Below are positions 25,562 to 33,827 of a DNA stretch of 64,000 bases, one piece after another (positions within the stretch are counted from its first letter, which is position 1; each line of letters opens with the position of its first letter). The notes beneath the pieces were generated by a model. That model worked only from the letters and a program-made list of their open reading frames with translations. It did not search any database and had not been told where the DNA came from. The stretch is from positions 186,001-250,000 of the forward strand of contig NZ_CAMPPE010000002.1 in assembly GCF_946893725.1 (NCBI RefSeq). The letters run 5' to 3'. Origin of the DNA: Anaerococcus sp. Marseille-Q5996 (lineage in GTDB: Bacteria; Bacillota; Clostridia; Tissierellales; Peptoniphilaceae). Made by a program: the position numbers and the translations under genes.

Positions 25562-26813
25562 AACTTTAGATGTAGAACAAAAAGAAAAAAAATATATAAG
25601 AAAATCAATTTTTCTACTGTTTATTTTCTCATTTTTAGCCTTATCCTTAGCCTTAATTTTTAATATTTCAAATGTAAGTACAACTGATATTTACACTTAC
25701 ATAGCTATTCTGGTTGTAATAGTTTTATCAACTATTCTTACACCCAAGATTACCAAGGCAGATAACATATTGCTGCTTATAGTAAATATGCTTTTTGCTA
25801 TTGGGGTAGCCATGATTTATAGATTAAATCCATCTTATGGGAAAAGACAATTGCAATTTTACTTGGTAGGTATAGTTCTATTTTTCTTAACTTTTTTTAT
25901 TCTAAAGTCATTTAAGTTTTGGAATAAGATAAGTTTATTTTATGTAACTATTTCAGTAGCTCTGTTTATGGCTACCCTTGTTTTTGGTTCTTATATTGGA
26001 GGAGCCAAAAACTGGATTATTTTAGGACCAATAACTGTACAACCATCTGAATTTATTAAAATACCATTGGCATTTTTTGTGGCAAGCTTTTATTCAAGAT
26101 ATAATGAAGTTTCTATGAAGCCTTTTGGTAGATACTATATGAATATTTTAATATATATTTTTATTGGTTTTCTATTCTTACAAAAAGACTTGGGAACTGC
26201 CCTTATATTTTTTGGACTTATGATATTAAGTCAATTTGTTTATGAAAAAGATAGGGTTTTAATAACATTAAATATTGTAGCAATGATTTTTGGATCTATC
26301 CTAGCTTACTTTATGTTCGGACACGTGAGAGTAAGAGTTGCAACATGGTTAGATCCATGGTCAGATATTGATGTGACAGGCTATCAAATAACTCAAGCAC
26401 TATTTGCAACTGCTAGCGGAGGACTTTTTGGTACTGGAATTGGATTAGGTCATCCAGATTATGTTCCTGTTGCAGAATCAGATTTTATATTTTCTGCAAT
26501 TTCTGAGGAAATGGGCATTTTTATGGGACTTGCAGTTATACTATTATTTATGATTTTGGTATACAGATCATTTAAAATTTCCCTAATTCAACAAGATAAA
26601 TTTTTATCTATACTTGCATTTTGTATTGGAGTATTATTTGCTTTCCAAACTTTTATAATTCTTGGGGGCGTGTTAAAAATTATTCCTCTTACAGGTGTAA
26701 CCTTGCCATTCATTTCCCAAGGTGGGTCATCAATGCTTTCAGGTTTTATCCTCCTAGGATGCCTACAATATTGTGCAAGTGATATAAAATATGGAGATGA
26801 GACAGATGAGTGA
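25554..26813 (+). CDS. rodA: FtsW/RodA/SpoVE family glycosyltransferase
   Basis: 419 aa from the ATG at 25554 (AAGGTG upstream). About ten membrane segments. SEDS signature: a conserved loop GGAKNWIILGPITVQPSEFIK in parts, LQKDLGTALIFF, and a C-terminal TLPFISQGGSSML. Polymerises lipid II into glycan chains with the class B PBP encoded next. RodA rather than FtsW is chosen from the FHA-PBP context. Overlaps the PBP gene by 8 bp. Confidence 0.9.
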   Translation: MLKTLDVEQKEKKYIRKSIFLLFIFSFLALSLALIFNISNVSTTDIYTYIAILVVIVLSTILTPKITKADNILLLIVNMLFAIGVAMIYRLNPSYGKRQLQFYLVGIVLFFLTFFILKSFKFWNKISLFYVTISVALFMATLVFGSYIGGAKNWIILGPITVQPSEFIKIPLAFFVASFYSRYNEVSMKPFGRYYMNILIYIFIGFLFLQKDLGTALIFFGLMILSQFVYEKDRVLITLNIVAMIFGSILAYFMFGHVRVRVATWLDPWSDIDVTGYQITQALFATASGGLFGTGIGLGHPDYVPVAESDFIFSAISEEMGIFMGLAVILLFMILVYRSFKISLIQQDKFLSILAFCIGVLFAFQTFIILGGVLKIIPLTGVTLPFISQGGSSMLSGFILLGCLQYCASDIKYGDETDE

Positions 26814-28335
26814 AAATAATAATAGAAAGGCAAATAAAAAACGTACATCAAATGAGAGTTTTTTAGACAAAATTAAAAGAAAAGAAGAAAACCAAAGATT
26901 GAAAAATAGTAGAGAGTTAAAGGTTCTATCAAAATCAACTTTAAACAAAAGACTACTTTTTGTAATGATTTTCTTTGTGTTACTTTTTATGGGGCTTGCC
27001 TTATATCTAGTTTACTTTCAACTTTTTAAAGCAAAATCAATAGCGAGCAATGAAAATAACCGTAGAAATTGGATAAATGAAGATACAATTGCTCGCGGCA
27101 AAATTTTAGATAGAAATGACAATGTTTTAGCATATAGTGACTACGATCAAAATGGTAATCAATATCGATATTATAACTATGGAAAAGCATCATCAACCGT
27201 TACTGGATATAATTCAAAAACCTATGGTAAAACTGGCATTGAAAAAACATTTAATAAATGGCTACTTAATCTAAAAGATGAAAATATGAGTAATTTTAGA
27301 AAAATGGTGGTGACAAATGATGTGGGCAATGATTTACATTTGACAATTGACCAAAACATACAAAATTTGACTTATAATTATATGAGTGATCACGTTGGTG
27401 CAGCAGTGGTTATGAATCCAAAAACAGGTGAAATACTTGCTATGGTTTCAAATCCAACCTTTGATCCAAATAACATCGATGCAAATTGGGATAATCTAAT
27501 TGCAAATAATAATGGACCCCTTGTTAATAGAACTACAACTGGACTATATAGACCTGGATCAACTTTTAAAATTGTAACAGCAAATGCAATGTTAGAAAGT
27601 AATATTGATGAAAATTATGAAGATACAGGTTCAGAATTAATACAAAATTTTGAGATTAAAAACTTTGATGGATTGACATTTGGAAATCTTGACTTAAGAA
27701 AAGCCTTTATGTATTCTTCAAATACTTATTTTGCAGCTAAAACGAATGAAATGGGCAAGGAAACTTTAGCAAATATGACAGATCGTTATATGTTTAATAA
27801 AACTTATCCATTTGATTTAGAAAAATACGATTCCATAATTCCTTATAAAGAGTTAAATCAAGTAGATCTTGCGATGACAGGATTTGGTTATGGTAAAAGT
27901 CAGGTAACTCCACTGCATATGGCAATGGTAACTTCTACGATTGCAAATGGTGGAGTTATGATGCAACCGAGACTTGTAAAAACAATTACTGACAAAGAAG
28001 GAAAAGAATTATATGAGGCCAAGGAAGAAAAATTATCAATTGTAACAAGTCAAAGACGAGCAAACAATATTAGGGATATGATGGTTGATGTAGTAAATGA
28101 AGGAACTGGGAAGGCTGCTTATATTGATGGCATCCAAGTAGCAGGAAAAACTGGTACCACCGATAAATCAAATGGATTTATCGATGCCTGGTTTGTTGGT
28201 TTTGCACCAGCCTATGATCCACAAATTGCTATTGCAATAGTTGTCGAAGATGCAGCAGATACTGGTGGTGTCACTGTAGCACCGATAGCGAGAAATCTTA
28301 TGAGAGACATATTTAATCAAGTGAGATTAGATTAA
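26806..28335 (+). CDS. Class B penicillin-binding protein (PbpA-like transpeptidase)
   Basis: 509 aa from the ATG at 26806 (MSENNNRKANKK). Very basic cytosolic tail (about 48 residues), one membrane anchor (about 50-72), a dimerisation region, then the transpeptidase domain with S252-T-F-K (active serine), S304-S-N and K448-T-G-T. No PASTA repeats. Cross-links peptidoglycan made by RodA. The upstream gene overlaps by 8 bp. The stop abuts the stop of the convergent NAD kinase gene, with no space for a terminator. Confidence 0.92.
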   Translation: MSENNNRKANKKRTSNESFLDKIKRKEENQRLKNSRELKVLSKSTLNKRLLFVMIFFVLLFMGLALYLVYFQLFKAKSIASNENNRRNWINEDTIARGKILDRNDNVLAYSDYDQNGNQYRYYNYGKASSTVTGYNSKTYGKTGIEKTFNKWLLNLKDENMSNFRKMVVTNDVGNDLHLTIDQNIQNLTYNYMSDHVGAAVVMNPKTGEILAMVSNPTFDPNNIDANWDNLIANNNGPLVNRTTTGLYRPGSTFKIVTANAMLESNIDENYEDTGSELIQNFEIKNFDGLTFGNLDLRKAFMYSSNTYFAAKTNEMGKETLANMTDRYMFNKTYPFDLEKYDSIIPYKELNQVDLAMTGFGYGKSQVTPLHMAMVTSTIANGGVMMQPRLVKTITDKEGKELYEAKEEKLSIVTSQRRANNIRDMMVDVVNEGTGKAAYIDGIQVAGKTGTTDKSNGFIDAWFVGFAPAYDPQIAIAIVVEDAADTGGVTVAPIARNLMRDIFNQVRLD

Positions 28336-29121
28336 TTATATAAGCTTATTTTTGATATTTGACCAATAATGGTTTTTATCGAGAATAAGTTTTTTTATTG
28401 TCTTATTTGAAACTTTTATAGTAATTTTATAATCCTTGCTGCTATACTCCTTGCCATCAAATATAAATACAGTGTGGTAGTTATCTCTTTTAGAAACTAA
28501 AATCTCCACAGTAGCATCTTCTGGCAAGACAATAGGGCTAATTATTGCATTATTTAAGTTAGAATAAATAGGAGCAATAGGTGTTAGAGAATAACCCTTC
28601 AAAGACTGATGAAGAATTGAACCCCCACAAGAAAGGTTATAAGCTGTAGATCCATGAGGAGTTGAAATAATTAATCCATCACCAGAGAAATTTTCTATAA
28701 AATTGCCATCTATAAAAACTTTTAATCTTAGAATTTGATTTTTGTTACTTTTTACAACAACTTCATTTAAAGAATCGAATCTTTTCTTATTTACCGTAGA
28801 TTGTAATATAGTAAGCTCCTGAGTTTGATATTGGCCATTTTTAAAAGCAAGTATAAAGTCTTCTATTTCATTTGCTTCAACCTCTTGGTAAAAACCTAGA
28901 TGCCCGGTATTAATGCCTATGAAAGGAATGGATGTAAAATCCGTATCATGGACTGCCTTTAAAAAAGTACCATCGCCTCCAATAACTAGGTTTAAAATAG
29001 CCTCAGTATCATAAGAATTACTTACAACAAAGCCGTGTTTTTCAAGTGCTTCTTTTGTTTTATAAAATACACTTTTACTAAATTTTGATCTATTTTTAAA
29101 AACATTGATAATATTTGTCAT
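28336..29121 (-). CDS. nadK: NAD kinase
   Basis: 261 aa. Phosphorylates NAD to NADP. G48-G-D-G (ATP/polyphosphate loop), GINTGHLGF, and DGLIISTPHGSTAYNLSCGG (NAD-binding, substrate Asp) are all present. GAGAGG lies before the ATG. Single-gene unit with its own extended -10 promoter, reading toward the PBP gene. Confidence 0.94.
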   Translation of the reverse strand: MTNIINVFKNRSKFSKSVFYKTKEALEKHGFVVSNSYDTEAILNLVIGGDGTFLKAVHDTDFTSIPFIGINTGHLGFYQEVEANEIEDFILAFKNGQYQTQELTILQSTVNKKRFDSLNEVVVKSNKNQILRLKVFIDGNFIENFSGDGLIISTPHGSTAYNLSCGGSILHQSLKGYSLTPIAPIYSNLNNAIISPIVLPEDATVEILVSKRDNYHTVFIFDGKEYSSKDYKITIKVSNKTIKKLILDKNHYWSNIKNKLI

Positions 29122-29142
29122 TTATCTATACCTCTCACAAAT

Positions 29143-29151
29143 ATTATATCA
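29143..29151 (-). promoter_or_regulatory. Extended -10 promoter of nadK
   Basis: On the minus strand TGATATAAT: a perfect TATAAT with the TGn extension, about 20 bp before the start codon; no good -35. Confidence 0.55.
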
Positions 29152-29271
29152 TAGTCAGGAAAATCATAAATATAAATATAACTAAAATAAATTTTGAAAT
29201 TTGGAAATACTTTTCTAAGCTATTAATGTTGTAATTTAGATAAAAAGTCAACATTAATGAAAAAGTTTTTG

Positions 29272-29300
29272 TTGCAAATATTTTAACGATATATTATAAT
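29272..29300 (+). promoter_or_regulatory. Promoter of the 6S-like RNA
   Basis: TTGCAA (29272-29277), a 17-bp spacer and a perfect TATAAT (29295-29300). The predicted start, about 7 bp on, falls on the first base of the closing stem of the RNA. Confidence 0.8.
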
Positions 29301-29307
29301 TAACTTA

Positions 29308-29467
29308 TCCTAAGGCAAACAGGTCCGAATTTAAACCTACAACTTTTATAAGGGATTGCGTAGTCCTAGCTTGGATGACATGCCTCCGTAGAGTGGACTT
29401 CAGAAATGCTAGGCAGCTTGCCCACCTTCACACAAACGAAGGTATTAAAGTAAGGGCCACCTTAGGA
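29308..29467 (+). ncRNA. ssrS: 6S RNA candidate (RNA polymerase regulator)
   Basis: No reading frame here. The ends pair perfectly (TCCTAAGG at 29308-29315 with CCTTAGGA at 29460-29467), giving a closed rod about 160 nt long. Inside are GTCCTAGC pairing with GCTAGG, and a right-hand hairpin ACCTTC/GAAGGT around 29434-29453. A long irregular hairpin closed at its ends, with T-rich sequence at the 3' end and a strong promoter, is the form of 6S RNA, and the segment GCCACCTTAGG resembles 6S 3' ends of Firmicutes from memory. The existence of an RNA is more certain than its name. It fills most of the 440-bp gap between nadK and ytxH. Confidence 0.65.
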
Positions 29468-29562
29468 TTTTTTATATACTTTGTTATTTTTTATATATTA
29501 ATGTTATATTGGAATTTATCTGGGTATATAATAATTAGTACAATTTAAAGGAGTGAATATAT

Positions 29563-30225
29563 ATGTCAATAGCAGATTATATTGAAGACAGAGCAAGAGC
29601 TAAACAAAGAGAAATCAAATATGAAATTTGGAAAGCTAAAAATCACGATAGCAGAATGAGAACTCAAGGTGCTTTACTTGGAGCATTAATCGGTGTATCA
29701 GCAGGTATTTTATTAGCACCAAAATCTGGTAAAGAAACTAGAGAAGACATCGGTGAAGCTTTTGATGAAACAGTAAGAACTGTAAAAGAAACTTCAGCTG
29801 ATTTAGTTGATAATGCTAAAGATACTTATGAAGATATCAAATACAGAGCTTACACAGATTTAGAACCAGTTAGAGAAGGATTTGACTACGGAAAAGAAAT
29901 CGCTAGACAAACTGGAGATCAAATTGCACAAACAGCTGGAAACGTAAAAGACAATCTTTCTGAAGGTGCTTCTGAAGTATCAAAAATCGTTTCTAACACA
30001 GCAAGTAATGTAGCAGATGATGTTAAAGCTGGTGCTGAAGATGTTAAAGATGTAGCTGATGAAAAAGGTGAAAAAATCACTATCGAAGCTAACAAAGGCA
30101 AAGAAGAAATAAAAGAAAATGCTGACAAAGCTATCGATAAAACAAAAGATGAAGCTGAAGAAGCTAAAGAAAATCTTAAACAAGTAAAAAAAGATATCGA
30201 AAATAAAAAAAATAAAAATAACTAG
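29563..30225 (+). CDS. YtxH-domain protein with amphipathic helical repeats
   Basis: 220 aa. Basic N-terminus, one short glycine-rich membrane segment (about 36-52, GALLGALIGVSAGILLAPK in part), then a YtxH motif SGKETREDI and about 150 residues of charged alpha-helix rich in Ala, Glu, Lys and Asp. The spacing (DNAKDTYEDIKY, DKAIDKTKDEAEEAKEN) resembles apolipoprotein- or LEA-like repeats. Related Firmicutes proteins are stress-induced membrane-surface proteins. AAAGGAG lies 9 bp before the ATG. Probably cotranscribed with the next gene, 10 bp away. A TATAAT at 29527-29532 may be its -10. Confidence 0.8.
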   Translation: MSIADYIEDRARAKQREIKYEIWKAKNHDSRMRTQGALLGALIGVSAGILLAPKSGKETREDIGEAFDETVRTVKETSADLVDNAKDTYEDIKYRAYTDLEPVREGFDYGKEIARQTGDQIAQTAGNVKDNLSEGASEVSKIVSNTASNVADDVKAGAEDVKDVADEKGEKITIEANKGKEEIKENADKAIDKTKDEAEEAKENLKQVKKDIENKKNKNN

Positions 30226-30235
30226 GGAGTTTTAA

Positions 30236-30679
30236 ATGCTAACAATTAACTTTAATCTTCTTGGAAACATTATTTTAACTATTGTTGGAATTGTTGCACT
30301 TGTTTACTTAATATTGACACTAAAAAGTGCAAATGAACTAGTTAAAAAAATCCATGGGGTACTAGACAAAAACGAAGATAATATTGATCAAGTAATTGAC
30401 AAACTTCCTGGTGTTGTTGATCAAGCCAATATGTTAGTTAACAACGTAAATACAGTTGTTCAAGATCCTAACTTGAGAATGGCTATAGCAAAAGCAAATG
30501 ACACTATGACTAATGTTAATAGTATCACTGATGATATTAGAGACACAGTAAACTATGTTGGTGAAACAGCTATAGATAGTATTGATACAGTTGGTGCAGG
30601 AATTGCATCAGTAGGTGATTATTCAAGCTTAGTTATAGATGTTGTTGATATAGTTAAAAACGTAATATCAGGTAGATAA
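30236..30679 (+). CDS. Small membrane protein, DUF948-like
   Basis: 147 aa. One N-terminal membrane segment (residues 8-28, LLGNIILTIVGIVALVYLIL) and a long helical tail with regularly spaced Val, Asn and Asp (DQVIDKLPGVVDQANMLVNN). DUF948 proteins are often encoded beside YtxH in Firmicutes, as here. Function unknown; a cell-surface helical bundle or partner of YtxH is the most that can be said. Followed by a terminator. Confidence 0.7.
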   Translation: MLTINFNLLGNIILTIVGIVALVYLILTLKSANELVKKIHGVLDKNEDNIDQVIDKLPGVVDQANMLVNNVNTVVQDPNLRMAIAKANDTMTNVNSITDDIRDTVNYVGETAIDSIDTVGAGIASVGDYSSLVIDVVDIVKNVISGR

Positions 30680-30688
30680 TTATAAATT

Positions 30689-30716
30689 AAGGTCATCATG
30701 AGATGACCTTTTTTTT
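30689..30716 (+). terminator. Terminator after the YtxH pair
   Basis: AAGGTCATC and GATGACCTT around a 4-nt loop, then eight T. It lies only 14 bp before the start of the LacI-family gene. Confidence 0.88.
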
Positions 30717-30730
30717 GAAAAGAGGTAAAT

Positions 30731-31732
30731 ATGGGGCAACCAACAATTAAAGATGTAGCCAAACTTGCCGGAGTTTCAATATCTACAGTTTCTAGAGTTA
30801 TGAATAACTCAAAACCAGTGAGTCCTGAAGCTAGGCAAAAAGTTTTAGATGCTATAGCAAAGCTAGATTTTAAGCCAAATGAACTTGCAAGATCTCTAGT
30901 AATGAGAAGATCTAATTTAGTAGGTGTCATAGTTGAAGATATTGGAATCGAATATATGGCTCAGCTTATTAGAGGAATTGAAGAGATAGGAAGAGTTTAC
31001 AATTACGATATTCTACTTCAAAGTTCATACGGTATCGAAGAAGCACTTAACAATTCTATTGATTTCTTAGCTACAAAACAAGTTGAGGGATTGATAATTA
31101 TTACAGAAAATCTTACAGATGAAACTTTAATAAAGCTTCGTGAAACAAGAGTTCCTTTTATATTGCTAGATAAATATCATGCATATAAAAATCTTAACAC
31201 TGTCAAAATTGATTATAGCAAGGAACAGTATAAACTTATAAAATATCTTTATGACTTAGGTCATGATAATGTATTATATATTGGAAATAGCGAAGATAAT
31301 GTACTTAATAATGCAAAATTTGCGGGATACAACAAAGCTGCTGATGAATTAAACAAAGAAAATTTTGTACTAAAAATTGATGGATTATCAAGCAATGATG
31401 GGTATAACATAGGCAAGGAAGCTATAAAAATTTGCAAGGATAACAATATTACTGCAGTTTCACTTATGAATGATGAGATGGCAATAGGATTAATTGACTA
31501 TTGTGCTGATAATGGAATAAAAGTTCCAGATGATTTATCCGTAGTTGGATTTGGAGATTCTTCTATTGCAAATATTTATAGGCCGAACTTAACTACTGTT
31601 TCGATTCCATATTATGATATAGGAGCTATTGCTATAAGAGCACTTATAAAAAGAATAAAAGATGAAGAAGAAATATTACTTGATGATTGGGTAATAGAAT
31701 GTACTGTTGTAGCAAGGGAATCTAGTAAATAA
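30731..31732 (+). CDS. LacI/GalR family regulator, CcpA-like
   Basis: 333 aa, CcpA length. N-terminal HTH with hinge: TIKDVAKLAGVSISTVSRVM (residues 4-23) and KLDFKPNELARSL (hinge with the Ala-Arg-x-Leu pattern). Then a periplasmic-binding-like core: GVIVEDIGIEYMAQLIRGIEE, DGYNIGKEA, DDLSVVGFGDSSIA. Placement beside ptsH, whose Ser46 is the corepressor site for CcpA, favours CcpA, but a sugar-specific repressor is possible. A LacI-type palindrome lies in the ptsH promoter just downstream. Confidence 0.75.
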   Translation: MGQPTIKDVAKLAGVSISTVSRVMNNSKPVSPEARQKVLDAIAKLDFKPNELARSLVMRRSNLVGVIVEDIGIEYMAQLIRGIEEIGRVYNYDILLQSSYGIEEALNNSIDFLATKQVEGLIIITENLTDETLIKLRETRVPFILLDKYHAYKNLNTVKIDYSKEQYKLIKYLYDLGHDNVLYIGNSEDNVLNNAKFAGYNKAADELNKENFVLKIDGLSSNDGYNIGKEAIKICKDNNITAVSLMNDEMAIGLIDYCADNGIKVPDDLSVVGFGDSSIANIYRPNLTTVSIPYYDIGAIAIRALIKRIKDEEEILLDDWVIECTVVARESSK

Positions 31733-31737
31733 GTTAG

Positions 31738-31766
31738 TTGAAAAAACGTTTATAAAACACTATAAT
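31738..31766 (+). promoter_or_regulatory. Promoter of ptsH
   Basis: TTGAAA (31738-31743), a 17-bp spacer and TATAAT (31761-31766), about 28 bp before the ptsH ATG. Confidence 0.8.
31744..31751 (+). promoter_or_regulatory. Possible LacI-family operator in the ptsH promoter spacer
   Basis: The palindrome AAACGTTT with the central CG typical of LacI/CcpA operators, in the sequence TGAAAAAACGTTTATA, sits between -35 and -10. Only loosely matches the cre consensus (TGWNANCGNTNWCA). Confidence 0.35.
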
Positions 31767-31794
31767 ATATTTATAGATATAAGAGGAGGAAATT

Positions 31795-32055
31795 ATGGCT
31801 GAAAGAAATGTTGTTATAAAAAATGAAACTGGTTTACACGCAAGACCTGCTGCATCTCTAGTTCAATTTGTTAAAAATTATCCAGGGGAAGTAAAAATTA
31901 TTAAAGATGGTAAAGAAGCAAATGCAAAATCAATCTTTAATGTTATGAGCCTTGGAATTGCTAAAGGAACTGATATTACTTTAGTAGTTGAAGGAGAAGA
32001 TGAAGATAAATTTGCAGATGAATTAGTTGATTTTATTAATAACTTATCAGAATAA
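31795..32055 (+). CDS. ptsH: Phosphocarrier protein HPr
   Basis: 86 aa. The active-site GLHARPA (His15, phosphorylated by enzyme I) and the regulatory KSIFNVMSLGIAKG with Ser46 (site of HPr kinase) are both present. So HPr serves sugar transport and, as HPr-Ser-P, catabolite control by CcpA. GAGGAGG lies 6 bp before the ATG. A terminator separates it from ptsI. Confidence 0.97.
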   Translation: MAERNVVIKNETGLHARPAASLVQFVKNYPGEVKIIKDGKEANAKSIFNVMSLGIAKGTDITLVVEGEDEDKFADELVDFINNLSE

Positions 32056-32068
32056 TATTTAACATTTT

Positions 32069-32095
32069 AGGATACTGATTAGTATCCTTTTTTTT
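32069..32095 (+). terminator. Terminator between ptsH and ptsI
   Basis: AGGATAC, 6-nt loop, GTATCCT, then a run of T. It would make ptsH mRNA more abundant than ptsI mRNA by partial termination; no separate ptsI promoter is evident. Confidence 0.8.
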
Positions 32096-32119
32096 ATAAA
32101 TAATTAGGAAAGGATAAAT

Positions 32120-33823
32120 ATGAATACAAGGTACGAGGGTATAAAAGCAAGCAATGGAATAGCAATTGGGACTATTTACCTGTTTAATAGGGAAGAATTA
32201 ACAATTGATGAGTCAAAGATAGAAGAAAACATGATTGAAAATGAAAAAAATCGTGTTGAAACATCTATTAATGATTACATTAGCGAGCTAGATAATACTG
32301 AAGGTGCAAATGAAGCTCAAATTAATATTGCAAACGCCCACAAAGAATTATTACAAGATCCTTACTTTTCAGATACAATAAATTCAAAAATTGAAAATGA
32401 ATTGAAAAACTCTGAGATGGCTTTAAATGAAACTGTTAATGAAATGGTGGAAATTATGAGCCAAATTGATGATGAATACCTAAAAGAGCGAGCTAGTGAC
32501 TATAAAGATATAGGCTATCAATTAATGTATAAATTAAAGGGCATCAAACCTAAGGATCTATCTTTAATTGAAAAAAACTCTATAGTAATTTCTAAAGAAT
32601 TAACACCATCAGATACTTCTAATATGAATAAGGAAAATGTAGCAGGATTTGCTACAGATCTTGGTGGTAAAACAAGCCATACTTCTATTATCGCACAAAC
32701 TTTAGATATTCCCGCTTTAGTTGGTATGCAAGATATTTCAACAAAAGTACAGGGGGGAGAAAAAGCAATAATAGATGGAGATGAGGGAGTAATTATCCTA
32801 AATCCTTCAGAAGATTTAATAGCTGACTATGAATCAAAAATCAAAGTACAAAAAGAAAAACAAGAGAGATTAAAGGAAGTTAAAGATAAAGAAGCTATCA
32901 CAAAAGATGGTAAAAAAGTTGAGGTTGCTGCTAATATAGGAAACATTGAAGACTTAAAAATCGCCATTGAAAATGGATGTGATGGTGTAGGATTGTTTAG
33001 AACAGAGTTTTTATATATGGAAAATGATCATTTTCCAACTGAAGAAGAACAATTTGAAGTTTATAAAGAAGCTACAGAAATGCTTGAAAAAAAACCACTT
33101 ATTATTAGAACCTTGGATATAGGTGGTGATAAAGGCTTAGATTATTTTACATTCCCAGTTGAAGAAAATCCATTTTTAGGATATAGAGCAATTAGGCTTT
33201 GTTTAGATAGAGAAGATATATTTAGAACTCAACTAAAGGCCTTAGTTAGAGCTTCAGCATTTGGTAATCTAAAAATAATGATTCCTATGGTCATCAATAT
33301 TTCTGAATTTAAAAGAACTTTAGAAATTATTGAAGAAATTAAAAGTGAGTTAGATCAAAATGGGGTTGAATACAACAAAAATCTTGAAGTAGGTATTATG
33401 ATAGAAACTCCTGCATCAGTGTTTATGGCTGATCAATTTATAAAATATGTTGATTTCTTCTCAATTGGTACAAATGACCTTTCACAATATACCCTAGCAG
33501 TAGATAGAGGTAATGAAAATATATCTGAATTATATTCTAACTACAATCCAGCCGTATTAAAAGCAATAAAACATGTAATTGATGCATCTCATAGTGCTTA
33601 CAAATGGACAGGTATGTGCGGTCAATTTGCATCTGATCCAGAAGCAACAAAATTACTTTTAGGTTTAGGCTTAGATGAATTTTCAGCATCCTCATCAAAA
33701 ATTGCAGAAGTTAAAGATACAATTATAAAATCAAACCTTAAAGAAGAAGAAGAGTTTGCAAATGGACTATTAGATTTAGAAACTCCAGAAGAAGTTGAAG
33801 AAAAGGTAAAAGAACATAATTAG
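32120..33823 (+). CDS. ptsI: Phosphoenolpyruvate-protein phosphotransferase (enzyme I)
   Basis: 567 aa. Starts the PTS by passing phosphate from PEP to HPr. Active-site His187 in GGKTSHTSIIA, the PEP-binding CDGVGLFRTEFLYM, TLDIGGDKGLDYF, and the C-terminal FSIGTNDLSQYTLAVDR and MCGQFA cysteine loop are intact. AGGAAAGGAT precedes the ATG. Four bases separate it from the APH-like gene. Confidence 0.96.
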   Translation: MNTRYEGIKASNGIAIGTIYLFNREELTIDESKIEENMIENEKNRVETSINDYISELDNTEGANEAQINIANAHKELLQDPYFSDTINSKIENELKNSEMALNETVNEMVEIMSQIDDEYLKERASDYKDIGYQLMYKLKGIKPKDLSLIEKNSIVISKELTPSDTSNMNKENVAGFATDLGGKTSHTSIIAQTLDIPALVGMQDISTKVQGGEKAIIDGDEGVIILNPSEDLIADYESKIKVQKEKQERLKEVKDKEAITKDGKKVEVAANIGNIEDLKIAIENGCDGVGLFRTEFLYMENDHFPTEEEQFEVYKEATEMLEKKPLIIRTLDIGGDKGLDYFTFPVEENPFLGYRAIRLCLDREDIFRTQLKALVRASAFGNLKIMIPMVINISEFKRTLEIIEEIKSELDQNGVEYNKNLEVGIMIETPASVFMADQFIKYVDFFSIGTNDLSQYTLAVDRGNENISELYSNYNPAVLKAIKHVIDASHSAYKWTGMCGQFASDPEATKLLLGLGLDEFSASSSKIAEVKDTIIKSNLKEEEEFANGLLDLETPEEVEEKVKEHN

Positions 33824-33827
33824 ACAA

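Noticed and set aside
29919-30183. Minus-strand open frames in ytxH
   Set aside because: Shadows caused by the repetitive Ala/Lys/Glu codons; no ribosome binding site and low-complexity Ser/Phe translations.
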